NCBI GenBank assembly: GCA_024280835.1
Contig: JAJRPJ010000006.1
Span: forward strand, 441,749 to 505,748
Direction: 5' to 3'
Source of the DNA: Candidatus Zixiibacteriota bacterium
Lineage (GTDB): Bacteria > Zixibacteria > MSB-5A5 > GN15 > JACZUZ01
Length of the DNA stretch: 64,000 nt
In this document: piece by piece, positions 34,710-45,341 of the stretch
Numbering within the stretch: position 1 is the stretch's first letter
How the letters are laid out: the number at the start of each line of letters is the position of its first letter
The notes under the pieces: generated by a model
What the model was told of the DNA's origin: nothing
The model's input: only the letters and a program-made list of their open reading frames with translations
Database searches by the model: none
Position numbers and translations under genes: made by a program

Positions 34710-35092
34710 TGCGTGTCGTTCTTATTTTTAACGCTAGTGAATCGCTCTTCTGCAAAAAGTATCTGTTTAGAACTAATTGAAATGTTTCGCGAAATTTGTT
34801 TCAACGCTTAACATCTACTAGCAGTATCGACTGGAGGCCATATTCCTTTAGCTATGCGTTTCGATTTGGCGCCGGAAAATCAATATTCAGGCAAACTACG
34901 ATTCACCTTGGGGCGAAATTCAATTCGGAAGAAATTCCTCTGACTCCCGTGCGATTGTGAAAGCCAGCGCTGGCCATTGTTTCAGGATGATTCTTATCCA
35001 TGCCTTAGAGATATTCCTCTCTAAGATGTTCTGCCTTAGGGAGATATTGGAAGCGTTCATCAGCTAGATTGAGGAAATCGTACAATTAAGGG
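34710..35092. other. Intergenic region with a 12-base palindrome
   Basis: No gene is visible between the sensor-like gene and gatC. A perfect palindrome GCCAGCGCTGGC sits at 34963-34974, and the segment TAGAGATATTCCTCTCTA near 35007 is also inverted. Either could be an operator or part of a transcription end. Confidence 0.45.
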
Positions 35093-35121
35093 TTGACGAG
35101 CCAAGGGCCCGCCGATATATT
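35093..35121 (+). promoter_or_regulatory. Strong promoter placed for a leaderless gatC transcript
   Basis: TTGACG (35093-35098), exactly 17 bases of spacer, then TATATT (35116-35121). The -10 ends only 5 bases before the ATG at 35127, so transcription should begin at or next to the A of ATG. There is no Shine-Dalgarno in front of this ATG, which agrees with leaderless translation. Confidence 0.65.
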
Positions 35122-35126
35122 TGCGC

Positions 35127-35414
35127 ATGGCAATTTCGACAAAAGAAATAGAAAAAGTATCCCTCTTAGCTCGGTTAGAGCTGAGTTCTGAAGAAATCGA
35201 GTCTTTGGCTGTGGATATGTCAAATATCCTGAGTTATGTGGAAACTCTCGCGGAGGTTGATACTGATTCCATCAAAGATGTTGATCTTGCTGAGAGTTCG
35301 GCCAATGTTTTTCGCGACGACATCCCCAAGAAATCCCTAACAAGGGCTGAGGCGCTGCGAAACTCTCCTAAACATAATGATGAGTTTTTCTTGGCTCCCA
35401 AGGTGATTGGATGA
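35127..35414 (+). CDS. gatC: Aspartyl/glutamyl-tRNA amidotransferase subunit C
   Basis: A 95-residue GatC, the small bridging subunit of the GatCAB complex that converts Glu-tRNA(Gln) or Asp-tRNA(Asn) to the amide. Typical blocks are KVSLLARLELSSEEIE, MSNILSYVETLAEVDT, VFRDDIP and EFFLAPKVIG. gatA and gatB are not adjacent; kdsB follows immediately instead. The ATG at 35127 is preferred over the TTG at 35121, which overlaps the -10 box. Confidence 0.93.
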   Translation: MAISTKEIEKVSLLARLELSSEEIESLAVDMSNILSYVETLAEVDTDSIKDVDLAESSANVFRDDIPKKSLTRAEALRNSPKHNDEFFLAPKVIG

Positions 35415-35418
35415 CACT

Positions 35419-36174
35419 GTGGCGAAAGTAGTGGCAAAAGTAATCGGAGTTATTCCAGCACGGTTAGATTCCAAGCGGTTTCCCGCCAAGGCCCTCGCGC
35501 CTCTAAAAGGGAAGCCGCTTCTTTTTTATGTCTGGCGACAGGCCTGCAAAGCCAAGGCTCTTGACAAAGTAATCATCGCTACTGACTCAGCTAAGATCGA
35601 TAAAGTCGCCAGAGACTTTGGCGCTGAAACGATCATGACCCCCAAAGGTTTGCGGAATGGCTCCGAGCGTGTCGCCGAAGTAGCCAACAAAGTATCGGGT
35701 GATATTTTTGTCAGTGTTCAAGGTGACTTCCTAAAATTCAACCCCAATTGGATAGACTCTGGCGTCTCGGCGCTCCGCGCCCAGAAACAACTTCAATTCC
35801 TGACTCTAGTCACTCGCATCACCGATGACCGTGAATTGTTCAATCCCGATAGAGTCAAAGCTGTCGTTGTTGGTGAATCATCATCAGAGGCGTTGTGGTT
35901 TACCAGATACCCTGTGCCGTTTATGCGCGATGAAGTCGAGTCAGATATCTGGAGGCGGTTCAAATACTGGAAACATCTCGGAATATATTTCTACCGTCGC
36001 TCTGGTTTGAAGCTGTACCAAAGCTGGCCAATGAGCGCTCATGAGAAGGCTGAATCATTAGAACAGCTAAGAATACTTGAGAATGGCAAGAAAATCGGGA
36101 CAATTGTTGTGCGCGGCAAATCTATTTGCATTGATTCGCCAGAAGATCTCAAAATCGCTTCCAATTCTCGCTGA
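35419..36174 (+). CDS. kdsB: 3-deoxy-manno-octulosonate cytidylyltransferase (CMP-Kdo synthetase)
   Basis: About 251 residues. It activates Kdo with CTP for lipopolysaccharide inner core. Visible: VIGVIPARLDSKRFPAKALAPLKGKPL, VIIATDS, NGSERVAEVA, VSVQGDFLKFNP, HLGIYFYRR and AEKAESLEQLRILENG. The family motif normally reads QGDEP; here it is QGDFLKF, a change near the active site. GTG at 35419 with AAGGTG 13 bases upstream is preferred over TTG at 35407, which overlaps gatC by 8 bases. No other Kdo gene is in the window, but it supports an LPS-type outer membrane. Confidence 0.88.
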   Translation: MAKVVAKVIGVIPARLDSKRFPAKALAPLKGKPLLFYVWRQACKAKALDKVIIATDSAKIDKVARDFGAETIMTPKGLRNGSERVAEVANKVSGDIFVSVQGDFLKFNPNWIDSGVSALRAQKQLQFLTLVTRITDDRELFNPDRVKAVVVGESSSEALWFTRYPVPFMRDEVESDIWRRFKYWKHLGIYFYRRSGLKLYQSWPMSAHEKAESLEQLRILENGKKIGTIVVRGKSICIDSPEDLKIASNSR

Positions 36175-36317
36175 ATCATATATATAGTATAGACGCCATG
36201 TTTATGTGGGTTGGAAGTTGATAGCCAAGCGGTAAATTGCAGGATGCAAATAACGGGAATTGGTTTATTAGGTCTGAGTAGCAGGCAGGGTTAGCGGCGA
36301 AAACGGAAATAGAGTAG

Positions 36318-38051
<1,734 letters not shown>

Positions 38052-38075
38052 CGCTAGTGATTGTCTGGGGCGAAG

Positions 38076-38444
38076 ATGTACGAATTATTTATCAAGACTC
38101 ATTTTTCCGCTGCGCACCATCTACGTAATTACGAAGGCAAATGCGCCAATCAACATGGGCACAATTGGCAGGTTGATGTCTACTGCCAATGTACTGAGCT
38201 AAATGACGTTGGCATGGGTATAGATTTTGTGGATCTCAAAGCCGCAGTCAATGCGACTCTCGATAAGCTCGATCACACCGATCTCAACGAGCTTGATTAT
38301 TTCAAAGAGCACAATCCAACTTCCGAAAACCTTGCAAAGTATCTTTTTGATATTCTCTCAAGTCAACTCAATGACAGCCGTGTCCGTATCTCAAAAGTAA
38401 CAATCTTCGAAACGCCAACCTGCGGCGCAACTTATTCCGCATAA
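38076..38444 (+). CDS. queD: 6-carboxy-5,6,7,8-tetrahydropterin synthase
   Basis: About 122 residues of PTPS-fold enzyme for the first committed queuosine step. Zinc His in FSAAHHLRNYEGKC and NQHGHNW, active Cys in GKCANQHGH, Asp/His in LDHTDLNE and C-terminal Glu in FETPTCGA are all present. ATG at 38076 is preferred; a TTG at 38061 would add five residues. It opens a queD-(membrane gene)-queE-queC-queF run, all on the plus strand with short gaps. Confidence 0.93.
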   Translation: MYELFIKTHFSAAHHLRNYEGKCANQHGHNWQVDVYCQCTELNDVGMGIDFVDLKAAVNATLDKLDHTDLNELDYFKEHNPTSENLAKYLFDILSSQLNDSRVRISKVTIFETPTCGATYSA

Positions 38445-38460
38445 CTTCGGAGGCGCAACT

Positions 38461-39315
38461 GTGTCATCAGAGACAAGAGTCACAAGGGAAGACGTAGAAA
38501 AGCGAAAGCGCGATTTAGCGTTTTCGTTCTTTACTTGCTTCATCGGTTGGCTGGTTGCAATGATGGCGTTTTATGTATTCTTGCTCATAGCAGAAGAGCA
38601 CAATCCTAACCATTCGATGTTCGCTGTTGTTGGGGTGTTGTCATTGATCGCCCTATTCATTGGATGGATTGCATTGTACTCAGTAGCTCAGAGGAGAGTC
38701 GCCAGCAACAGTTCTCTATTTTCTCAAAAGTCAGCTTTTCTATGGGGTGCAGTTTATGGGAGCGTGACGTTTTTGATTTTATATGGTTGGTTTATCATTC
38801 CAGCCAACATTAATGCCATTGATTCAGTTATTGCGCTTGATCCCTATTGGTCATTGCCAGCATTAATTACTTTCTCAATCATCGCTGGTGGAGTAGGAAA
38901 TCAACTCTTCGTTGCTTATCGCAATAAACCAGTTGTTTCCCACATTCACAGAGGTTTGTATTTCTTAACTCCATTTGTAGTAGTAATAGCAACCAAATTG
39001 TTTGTTGCGCCATTTCTCGCTATTGTATTTCCAGGATTCATGCACAAGTATGGAACTGATGAATTGGCAGCGTCTGCGCGCAATCGTGTCGTTCTTTCAA
39101 TAGAAGTAGGTGATCATATTAGTGACATAAACAACGTCATCCCAGAAACTATTGGGTATTATCAGGCGGGCGACCCGAAAAATCTAGCTCTCCTTCAAGA
39201 GTATACGGACGTAATTTGGACTCATTCGAGTGATTCTGATTACAGCACAACTATCGAAGTTCATGGTATTACTGTGATCTCAACAAGTACAACGTCTTAT
39301 CGGCGAAGCCACTAA
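38461..39315 (+). CDS. Integral membrane protein embedded in the queuosine operon
   Basis: A 284-residue protein with about five hydrophobic segments (FFTCFIGWLVAMMAFYVFLL, VVGVLSLIALFIGWIAL, WGAVYGSVTFLILYGWFI, LPALITFSIIAGGV, FLTPFVVVIATKLFVAPFL) and a soluble C-terminal ~80 residues. The start is GTG at 38461 with GGAGG at 38448-38452. It lies 16 bases after queD and 5 bases before queE, so it is co-transcribed with them. No family is recognised. A link with queuosine precursor transport is possible from context, but the topology does not resemble YhhQ as I know it. Confidence 0.75.
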   Translation: MSSETRVTREDVEKRKRDLAFSFFTCFIGWLVAMMAFYVFLLIAEEHNPNHSMFAVVGVLSLIALFIGWIALYSVAQRRVASNSSLFSQKSAFLWGAVYGSVTFLILYGWFIIPANINAIDSVIALDPYWSLPALITFSIIAGGVGNQLFVAYRNKPVVSHIHRGLYFLTPFVVVIATKLFVAPFLAIVFPGFMHKYGTDELAASARNRVVLSIEVGDHISDINNVIPETIGYYQAGDPKNLALLQEYTDVIWTHSSDSDYSTTIEVHGITVISTSTTSYRRSH

Positions 39316-39320
39316 CTCAG

Positions 39321-39959
39321 ATGCTAACTATCAACGAAATCTTCCATTCAATCCAAGGTGAGTCAACCTTCACTGGCTGGCCATGTGCTTTTATCCGACT
39401 GACATGGTGCAATTTGCGTTGCAATTATTGCGACACTGTCTATGCCTATGAAGAAGGCGCCGAAATGACTATCGATAAGATTCTCGAAACTGTCGCGGAT
39501 TATGGCGTCAAACTCGTTGAGATTACAGGTGGTGAACCACTTGTGCAAAAAGAAACTCCCGAACTTGCACGGCGCTTGCTTGAGAATAATTACACTACTT
39601 TGATTGAAACTTCTGGTTCATTGGACATCGGTGTTCTGCCTGATGGCTGTCGTCGGATTGTGGATTTCAAAACACCTTCTTGCGGAATGGCTGGCAAGAA
39701 TCTATGGGAGAATGTTCGTCACCTCAATGACAATGACGAAGTCAAATTCGTGATTGGTTCACGTGCAGATTTTGAATGGGCCACTGCCAAAATTGTTGAA
39801 CACAGTCTACAGGATACCTGTCCGATTAGTATGTCACCAGTCTTCGGCAAGCTAGAGAACCGCACACTTGCCGATTGGATTTTGCGTGACTCACTAGAGG
39901 TTCGCCTCAATCTTCAAATCCATAAATATATTTGGGACCCAAAGACACGCGGTGTCTAA
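39321..39959 (+). CDS. queE: 7-carboxy-7-deazaguanine synthase (radical SAM)
   Basis: A 212-residue radical SAM enzyme converting carboxytetrahydropterin to CDG. N-terminal INEIFHSIQGESTFTGWPCAFIRL, the cluster CNLRCNYCD (Cys-x3-Cys-x2-Cys), VEITGGEPL for SAM, and a C-terminal LNLQIHKYIWDP are all family-typical. It follows the membrane protein by five bases and precedes queC. Confidence 0.95.
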   Translation: MLTINEIFHSIQGESTFTGWPCAFIRLTWCNLRCNYCDTVYAYEEGAEMTIDKILETVADYGVKLVEITGGEPLVQKETPELARRLLENNYTTLIETSGSLDIGVLPDGCRRIVDFKTPSCGMAGKNLWENVRHLNDNDEVKFVIGSRADFEWATAKIVEHSLQDTCPISMSPVFGKLENRTLADWILRDSLEVRLNLQIHKYIWDPKTRGV

Positions 39960-39991
39960 ACCATTTGCTCTTTCTTGATCAATGTCATCCT

Positions 39992-40699
39992 ATGAAAAGC
40001 CCAAAGCACGATAAAGCAATCGTCTTGTTATCAGGTGGACTAGACAGCGCCACCACTCTGGCGTTAGCCAAAGAACAATATCAAAGCATACTAGCGCTAA
40101 GTTTCGATTACGGCCAACGTCACCACTGCGAATTGCAGGCCGCAGAACAAATTGCCAATGCACAAAATGTGCCAAAGCGAGTGTTGTCACTACCTCTTGC
40201 TGAAATCGGCGGTTCAGCGCTAACATCAGAATCGATAGATGTCCCCAAAGCAGCAACTACAATCACAAATACAACCAGCTCGGAAACATCTATCCCAGTA
40301 ACCTATGTCCCAGCGCGTAACACTATCTTCTTGAGTTATGCCCTAGCGGTGGCCGAGGTCGAATCTGCATCGGCTATATACATAGGTGTCAATGCGTTAG
40401 ATTATTCTGGCTATCCTGATTGTCGTCCGGAGTTCATTGAGCGCTTTCAGGCGCTGATAAATATTGCCACTAAGAAAACAGTCGAAGGCAGCAAGATTAT
40501 ACTCGAAGCTCCACTGGTGTCACTCACCAAATCTCAGATAATCAAAGTTGGTGTCAAGCTTGGTGTTGATTACTCTCTAACAGTCAGTTGTTATGACCCT
40601 GATGCCAATGGCGCCGCTTGCGGTGAATGTGATAGTTGTCATTTACGAAGACAGGGTTTCAAAGAGGCCAATGTCCCTGATCCAACACAGTATAGATGA
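39992..40699 (+). CDS. queC: 7-cyano-7-deazaguanine synthase (preQ0 synthase)
   Basis: About 235 residues. It uses ATP and ammonia to make preQ0 from CDG. PP-loop VLLSGGLDSATTLA, ALSFDYGQRH, VPARNTIFLSYALA, GVNALDYSGYPDCRPEF, and the zinc site CYDPDANGAACGECDSC are intact. ATG at 39992 is the conserved start; upstream residues back to 39932 overlap queE and are not conserved. Its stop overlaps a candidate queF ATG (ATGA). Confidence 0.95.
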   Translation: MKSPKHDKAIVLLSGGLDSATTLALAKEQYQSILALSFDYGQRHHCELQAAEQIANAQNVPKRVLSLPLAEIGGSALTSESIDVPKAATTITNTTSSETSIPVTYVPARNTIFLSYALAVAEVESASAIYIGVNALDYSGYPDCRPEFIERFQALINIATKKTVEGSKIILEAPLVSLTKSQIIKVGVKLGVDYSLTVSCYDPDANGAACGECDSCHLRRQGFKEANVPDPTQYR

Positions 40700-40719
40700 A
40701 TAAACAAGAGGATATAATA

Positions 40720-41166
40720 ATGAGTAAGTCCAAGCCCAAGTCTAAGTCGAAGAAAAAAGGATCCGAGCGCCTACAAACACTAGGCGTCAGTCAAAGCGCT
40801 ATTCCTAAAAAACCGAGCCGTTCAATACTGGAAACATTCGATAACAGTCATCCACTTCGTGAATACGAAATCCAATTCGAATGTCCCGAGTATACTTCAA
40901 TCTGTCCGATAACAGGACAACCAGACTTTGGGTTGATAACTATTACTTATGTCCCAGATACCCAGTGCATAGAAAGCAAATCACTAAAACTATATTTGTT
41001 TAGCTATCGCAATCATGGCGCCTTCCATGAGGAAGTAGTCAATATGATTCTGGATGATTGTGTGGCGGTATGCTCACCCAAGCGCATGACCGTCCACGGC
41101 GAATTCAACCCTCGCGGCGGAATCTCAATTGCCGTCACTGCCGAATTCGACATTGAGAAACAGTAG
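40720..41166 (+). CDS. queF: NADPH-dependent 7-cyano-7-deazaguanine reductase
   Basis: About 148 residues of the short (unimodular) QueF type, reducing preQ0 to preQ1. The active-site Cys is in YTSICPITGQPDFG, the family motif is ESKSLKLYLFSYRNHGAFHEE, and VVNMILDD and RGGISIAV follow. A Lys/Ser-rich N-terminal tail (about 20 residues) is extra. The ATG at 40720 has AAGAGGA upstream; the ATG at 40696 overlaps the queC stop and lacks a ribosome site. It completes preQ1 synthesis from carboxypterin. Confidence 0.92.
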   Translation: MSKSKPKSKSKKKGSERLQTLGVSQSAIPKKPSRSILETFDNSHPLREYEIQFECPEYTSICPITGQPDFGLITITYVPDTQCIESKSLKLYLFSYRNHGAFHEEVVNMILDDCVAVCSPKRMTVHGEFNPRGGISIAVTAEFDIEKQ

Positions 41167-41184
41167 TTTGATTCTGAATTAACT

Positions 41185-42276
41185 TTAGGCGTTTTCAGCT
41201 CCGTTTTCGGTTTCAATCGCAGGTTCGATAATCGGTTCACCATGCAGACGCGCATCAAGGATACGCATCAAGGTCAGCATCAGCGCCGCGATGACTGGTC
41301 CGAGGACAATTCCCAATAGTCCGAACAGAGCGATGCCGCCCAATATCGAAATAAACAACAGCAAAGTGTGCATTGATGTTTTACCAGCGATCAACATTGG
41401 GCGAATGATATTGTCTATTTGCGCAATGATAACCACTCCGACTACCAGAACAATGACACCATTGACCATTGAACCGCTGAGAATCAAGAAGATAGCCGCG
41501 GGAATAAAGACAATGAATGCTCCGACAATCGGCAAGAATGACAAAAACGCCATCATAGCGCCCCAGAAAATTGGCGATGGAATGCCAACGAAGGCAAACA
41601 AGATTCCACCTGCGAGGCCCTGCAATAAAGCCACAACCACACCGCCCATTATTGTTGCTTCAACTACGCTACGCAAATAAGCAAGTGTCTCGTTGACCTG
41701 CTCTGATGAAAGTGGAATCAAAACTGAGCAGTGGCGAACAAACAAATGTCCGTCGCGAAAAAAGAAAAACATCGAGAAAATCATAATACCAAAATAGAAA
41801 ACTGTTTTGCCAGTGTTCGCTATGATGGTGGCAAGTTGATCTTTAATAAGGCCAGAGATGGCATTCAGTCCGTTGAGGGTCAAAGCCTTGAGCGTCAGGT
41901 TTTCAGGGTCGGTGTATTGCCCCAAACGCTCGCGGAGAATGTCCAATCCCGGAACCTGTATTTGCGCCAACTCTCCAGATTCATTCATGGCATTGAGATA
42001 ATTAAATGCTGAACGCGCCTCACCAGCGAGCGTGGTCAACAAATAGACCATCGGTCCAACAATCACCAAAGTTACAATCACACACATCAGAGCCGCTGAA
42101 ATATTAGGGCGTTTGATTTTTGAAGCTAATCTTTCATAGAGCGGATAAAAAACAATTACCAATGAAAGGGCATAGGCCAAAGGAAAGAAAAACGGCGCCA
42201 CTATCTGATAAAACAAATAGACCGCCATCGCCGCTAGCGCCAAAAACATCACACTTGTAAACTGATCACGATTCAT
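41185..42276 (-). CDS. AI-2E family (PerM-like) transporter
   Basis: About 363 residues with eight hydrophobic segments, grouped two, one, then five near the C-terminus, as in the AI-2E/PerM permeases. Typical blocks are YPLYERLASKIKRPNISA, FFFFRDGHLF, EATIMGGVVVALLQGLAGG, and IDNIIRPMLIAGKTSMHTLLLFISILGGI. ATG at 42276 with AAGGA is preferred to 42324. Members export small molecules or act as Na/H antiporters; the substrate here is unknown. Convergent with queF. Confidence 0.88.
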   Translation of the reverse strand: MNRDQFTSVMFLALAAMAVYLFYQIVAPFFFPLAYALSLVIVFYPLYERLASKIKRPNISAALMCVIVTLVIVGPMVYLLTTLAGEARSAFNYLNAMNESGELAQIQVPGLDILRERLGQYTDPENLTLKALTLNGLNAISGLIKDQLATIIANTGKTVFYFGIMIFSMFFFFRDGHLFVRHCSVLIPLSSEQVNETLAYLRSVVEATIMGGVVVALLQGLAGGILFAFVGIPSPIFWGAMMAFLSFLPIVGAFIVFIPAAIFLILSGSMVNGVIVLVVGVVIIAQIDNIIRPMLIAGKTSMHTLLLFISILGGIALFGLLGIVLGPVIAALMLTLMRILDARLHGEPIIEPAIETENGAENA

Positions 42277-42531
42277 CTTATAAGTATCCTTCGCCACTGA
42301 GCGTAACACAGCTTTGCTTAACATAGCCTCGCCGCTTGCCTTGTATTTTCATGGTATCTACCAGCTCTGCGCTTGTCAATTACTTTGTTTGAGTGATCTT
42401 CTAGTTTGCCGCAGACGGTTTAGCTACTTATACTGGTCTCGGTGTACATGAGTCCGCTCAATGTTGGGCGTACCATAAGAAGACCTGATAATCTAGTGAT
42501 AGCACAACGATAGCGCAAAGATAGTTTACCT

Positions 42532-43653
42532 ATGGGCAAGTCAAGAAAATCAAAGCACAGAATGTTCGATTTGGTGGCCGAGAGTCAACCAGAAAGAGCC
42601 ATATTAGTCGGTCTGCGAAAACCAACCCAAAATAGGGAAGCCGCCCAAGAGCTACTGGATGAGTTGGCTGAATTGACTCGTTCTGCTGGAGCGACTGTTG
42701 TTGATACCATTATGCAACAGCGTAAAACTCCGGACGGGGCGACCTATGTTGGAAAAGGTATGGTTGAGGAGATTAAAGATAGGCTGGAGGATGAGGAAAT
42801 TACTCTAGTGATTTTCGATGATCCGCTAACTCCCGCCCAACAGCGAAATCTCGAAACTGCTCTAGAAGTAAAAACTCTCGACCGTTCGCGTTTGATTTTG
42901 GATATTTTTGCGGGTCGGGCTCGGACCACAGAAGCGATGGCGCAGGTTGAATTAGCGCAGTTGCAATATTTACTGCCGCGTTTGACACGAGCTTGGACAC
43001 ATCTCTCCCGTCAACATAGCGCCATCGGCGCTCGCGGTCCTGGTGAAACTCAGCTGGAAATCGATCGCAGGCAAATCGGTCTTAAAATTACAACATTGAA
43101 AAAGCGTCTCGAAAAAATTGTTGGTCAAAGATCACTCAGACGCAAAGGCCGTGAACGGATGTTCAAAGTCGCTTTCGTGGGCTATACCAATGCAGGAAAA
43201 TCAACTCTCTTCAATCGCATGACAAAAGCCACTGTAGAAGTTGAAAACAAATTATTCATGACACTCGACCCAACTAGTCGAGCGATGTCTCAACCCTATC
43301 CTTCACGAGTTTTGTTCACAGATACAGTTGGATTTATTCGTAAACTACCCCATGAGTTGATCGAATCATTCAAATCAACTCTCGAAGAGGCGGTTCTTGC
43401 GGATTTATTAATCCACGTCATAGATTGCGCAGATGAAAATTTTCCACTCAAAGTCGAGCAAACACAAAAAACACTGACCGAAATCGGCGCCAAAGCCCCA
43501 GCTCTAATGGTTTACAACAAGTTCGATCTAAGCCCCGAGTTTATTCCACCGCCCGAACTTGCCACATCTGGCGAGAGTTTACTCGTTTCGGCGAAGACAG
43601 GCGCGGGTGTGCAAGAGTTGCGCGATGCAATAGTCCAGCGCATAAATGCCTGA
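42532..43653 (+). CDS. hflX: Ribosome-associated GTPase HflX
   Basis: A 373-residue GTPase that splits stalled or heat-damaged ribosomes. The N-terminal HflX domain has ERAILVGL, DPLTPAQQRNLE and RSRLILDIFAGRA; a coiled Arg-rich middle is followed by GPGETQLEIDRR; the G domain has GYTNAGKSTLFN, DTVGFIRKLPH and NKFDL. The C-terminus is short, as in many non-enteric homologues. Few Shine-Dalgarno bases precede the ATG. Confidence 0.94.
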   Translation: MGKSRKSKHRMFDLVAESQPERAILVGLRKPTQNREAAQELLDELAELTRSAGATVVDTIMQQRKTPDGATYVGKGMVEEIKDRLEDEEITLVIFDDPLTPAQQRNLETALEVKTLDRSRLILDIFAGRARTTEAMAQVELAQLQYLLPRLTRAWTHLSRQHSAIGARGPGETQLEIDRRQIGLKITTLKKRLEKIVGQRSLRRKGRERMFKVAFVGYTNAGKSTLFNRMTKATVEVENKLFMTLDPTSRAMSQPYPSRVLFTDTVGFIRKLPHELIESFKSTLEEAVLADLLIHVIDCADENFPLKVEQTQKTLTEIGAKAPALMVYNKFDLSPEFIPPPELATSGESLLVSAKTGAGVQELRDAIVQRINA

Positions 43654-43685
43654 GTTTCAAAACGAACCAATCTACACCCATTGGG

Positions 43686-43716
43686 AAGTCTGTCAGTGTT
43701 GGCGGCAGACTTTTGT
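43686..43716 (+). terminator. Probable terminator after hflX
   Basis: AAGTCTGTC (43686-43694) pairs with GGCAGACTT (43704-43712) with one G-T pair across a 9-base loop, followed by TTTGT. The remaining gap to the receiver gene (to 43988) holds no gene I can support. Confidence 0.6.
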
Positions 43717-43988
43717 CTATACTATTTCAGTGTGAAATGCTACAAAGTGCCGCAAGTCATACTTACTCAAATAGTTGTAACATCTGTTAAAGTAAACACC
43801 TACATCGCCGAAATTAATCATAAGCGGACTGTTACTTGACGTGAGTTACTTTTTGGCTTTTGATAGAGAACAGATAGCGCTAAACCGCTGACAAGGTTTC
43901 TAAGAGTATTGTTTATAAAAGTTTTGTTTCTTATAGTTTCACAAAATTGGTTGCAACGAACGAGAGATTACACAAGCGAGAATCGACT

Positions 43989-44348
43989 ATGGTAAAACCA
44001 GTCTTGATTGTAGATGACAATCCTAATATGGCAACACTGCTGGTGGAGATGTTGGAAGCTCTTGACTATGAGGGTGTAATCGCAAGTAACGGTAAAGATG
44101 CGCTTGTGAAAATCGGTGAACAGGATTTTTCACTAGTTATCACTGACTTCCGTATGCCCCACATGTCGGGAATCGAATTGCTCAACAAGATCAAAGAGCA
44201 TCGGTCAGACTTACCAGTGGCAGTAATTTCTGGTTACAATATCGAAGAGTTTGAAGACAAAGAGTTGATTCAAAAAGCAGACGGCTTTCTTGGCAAGCCG
44301 TTTATGATTGCTGAGATTCAAAACTTGCTAACTTCGCTAACAGGTTGA
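43989..44348 (+). CDS. Single-domain response regulator (CheY-like)
   Basis: A 119-residue stand-alone receiver: VLIVDDNPNMATLL with the acidic pair, phospho-acceptor Asp in VITDFRMPHMSG, Ser in VAVISGYN and Lys in FLGKPFMIAEI. No output domain. ATG at 43989 is the conserved start. It is not next to a kinase gene, so its partner is elsewhere. Confidence 0.9.
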   Translation: MVKPVLIVDDNPNMATLLVEMLEALDYEGVIASNGKDALVKIGEQDFSLVITDFRMPHMSGIELLNKIKEHRSDLPVAVISGYNIEEFEDKELIQKADGFLGKPFMIAEIQNLLTSLTG

Positions 44349-44375
44349 TTCAATCCTCAAGAGCTAACTTCTAGC

Positions 44376-45341
44376 TCAATAGCCAAAATCTGTTTCAGCG
44401 GCATACGCTGATTCTCCAACGCTTAAATCCAGCAAACGCGCATCTCCTAGCAATCTGCGATATCCTGCTCTATCTGGTACATCAAGAATCCATCGTTTCT
44501 TCCAGTCCAAGAACCCGTCGTGAGTTTTCGTTTCGGCGTGATACTCAGTGTAGTGTTGGTGGTCACGATTGTATTTGCCTTGTGACGGTGATGGATGTGC
44601 CGCATAGGGTTCGCAGACAACTGCATCAACCAAAAACCCAGGGACAACGGTACGGTTAGGATCTGATTCAATCACCGATGTCTCCACTATTTCATCAGCA
44701 ACAATTAGTGTTCTCTTGGCCGCTTTGGCTGAATCGGCAACAACCCCGAGTCCTCCCCAAATATGCGCCGAGCCATGCACATCTGCACGCTGGGCGTGAA
44801 TAATCGCCAAGTCAGGATGCAAAGCTCGAACAGCGCTTAGTTTCTCTGGAGCTTGAGACTCATGGCTCTCGAATGGTGACTCAATTTCAATTAGGTTTGG
44901 ATTGTTCTTAAGGATATCAGTGCCAAGCAGTGAACGCATTGGCATATATGGAATCCCAAGCGCAGCTGCATGCAAAGCGCAAGCCATAGCAAAATTCGAA
45001 TAGTCGACAACCTCGATTTTATTGGGGACACCTTGCTCGACTGAGCGACGGAAATTATACGCCGAACCCATCATGACATTGCCCACCCAAGCCGCGCAAA
45101 CTTTCTTGACACATCCAGCGCCGATAAGTTGGTCAAATAGAATATCGGAGATTGGGCCAATCAAGGTCAGCTCACGCCGCCTCTGGCGTATCAATTCATG
45201 CCCAGCAGAAAACGGAATGTTTTGCTCCATCCCCGAACCCATCACAATTGAACTTCCGTCGCAAGTCAATTTGGCAATCGCCTCGGACATGCTCATCAGT
45301 ATTGAGTTAGTAGAGCTTGATGGATTGGATGTTATAGTCAT
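44376..45341 (-). CDS. CoA-transferase subunit A (glutaconate CoA-transferase-like)
   Basis: About 321 residues of class I CoA-transferase alpha subunit: SEAIAKLTCDGSSIVMGSG, ELTLIGPISDILFDQL, WVGNVMMG and VRALHPDLAIIHAQRADVHG. The C-terminal half (VCEPYAAHPSPSQGKYNRDHQHY) is typical of the GctA group. The start ATG at 45341 overlaps the upstream hydratase stop (ATGA). It pairs with subunit B at 46129-46905, but a crotonase gene lies between them. The acid substrate is unknown. Confidence 0.88.
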   Translation of the reverse strand: MTITSNPSSSTNSILMSMSEAIAKLTCDGSSIVMGSGMEQNIPFSAGHELIRQRRRELTLIGPISDILFDQLIGAGCVKKVCAAWVGNVMMGSAYNFRRSVEQGVPNKIEVVDYSNFAMACALHAAALGIPYMPMRSLLGTDILKNNPNLIEIESPFESHESQAPEKLSAVRALHPDLAIIHAQRADVHGSAHIWGGLGVVADSAKAAKRTLIVADEIVETSVIESDPNRTVVPGFLVDAVVCEPYAAHPSPSQGKYNRDHQHYTEYHAETKTHDGFLDWKKRWILDVPDRAGYRRLLGDARLLDLSVGESAYAAETDFGY

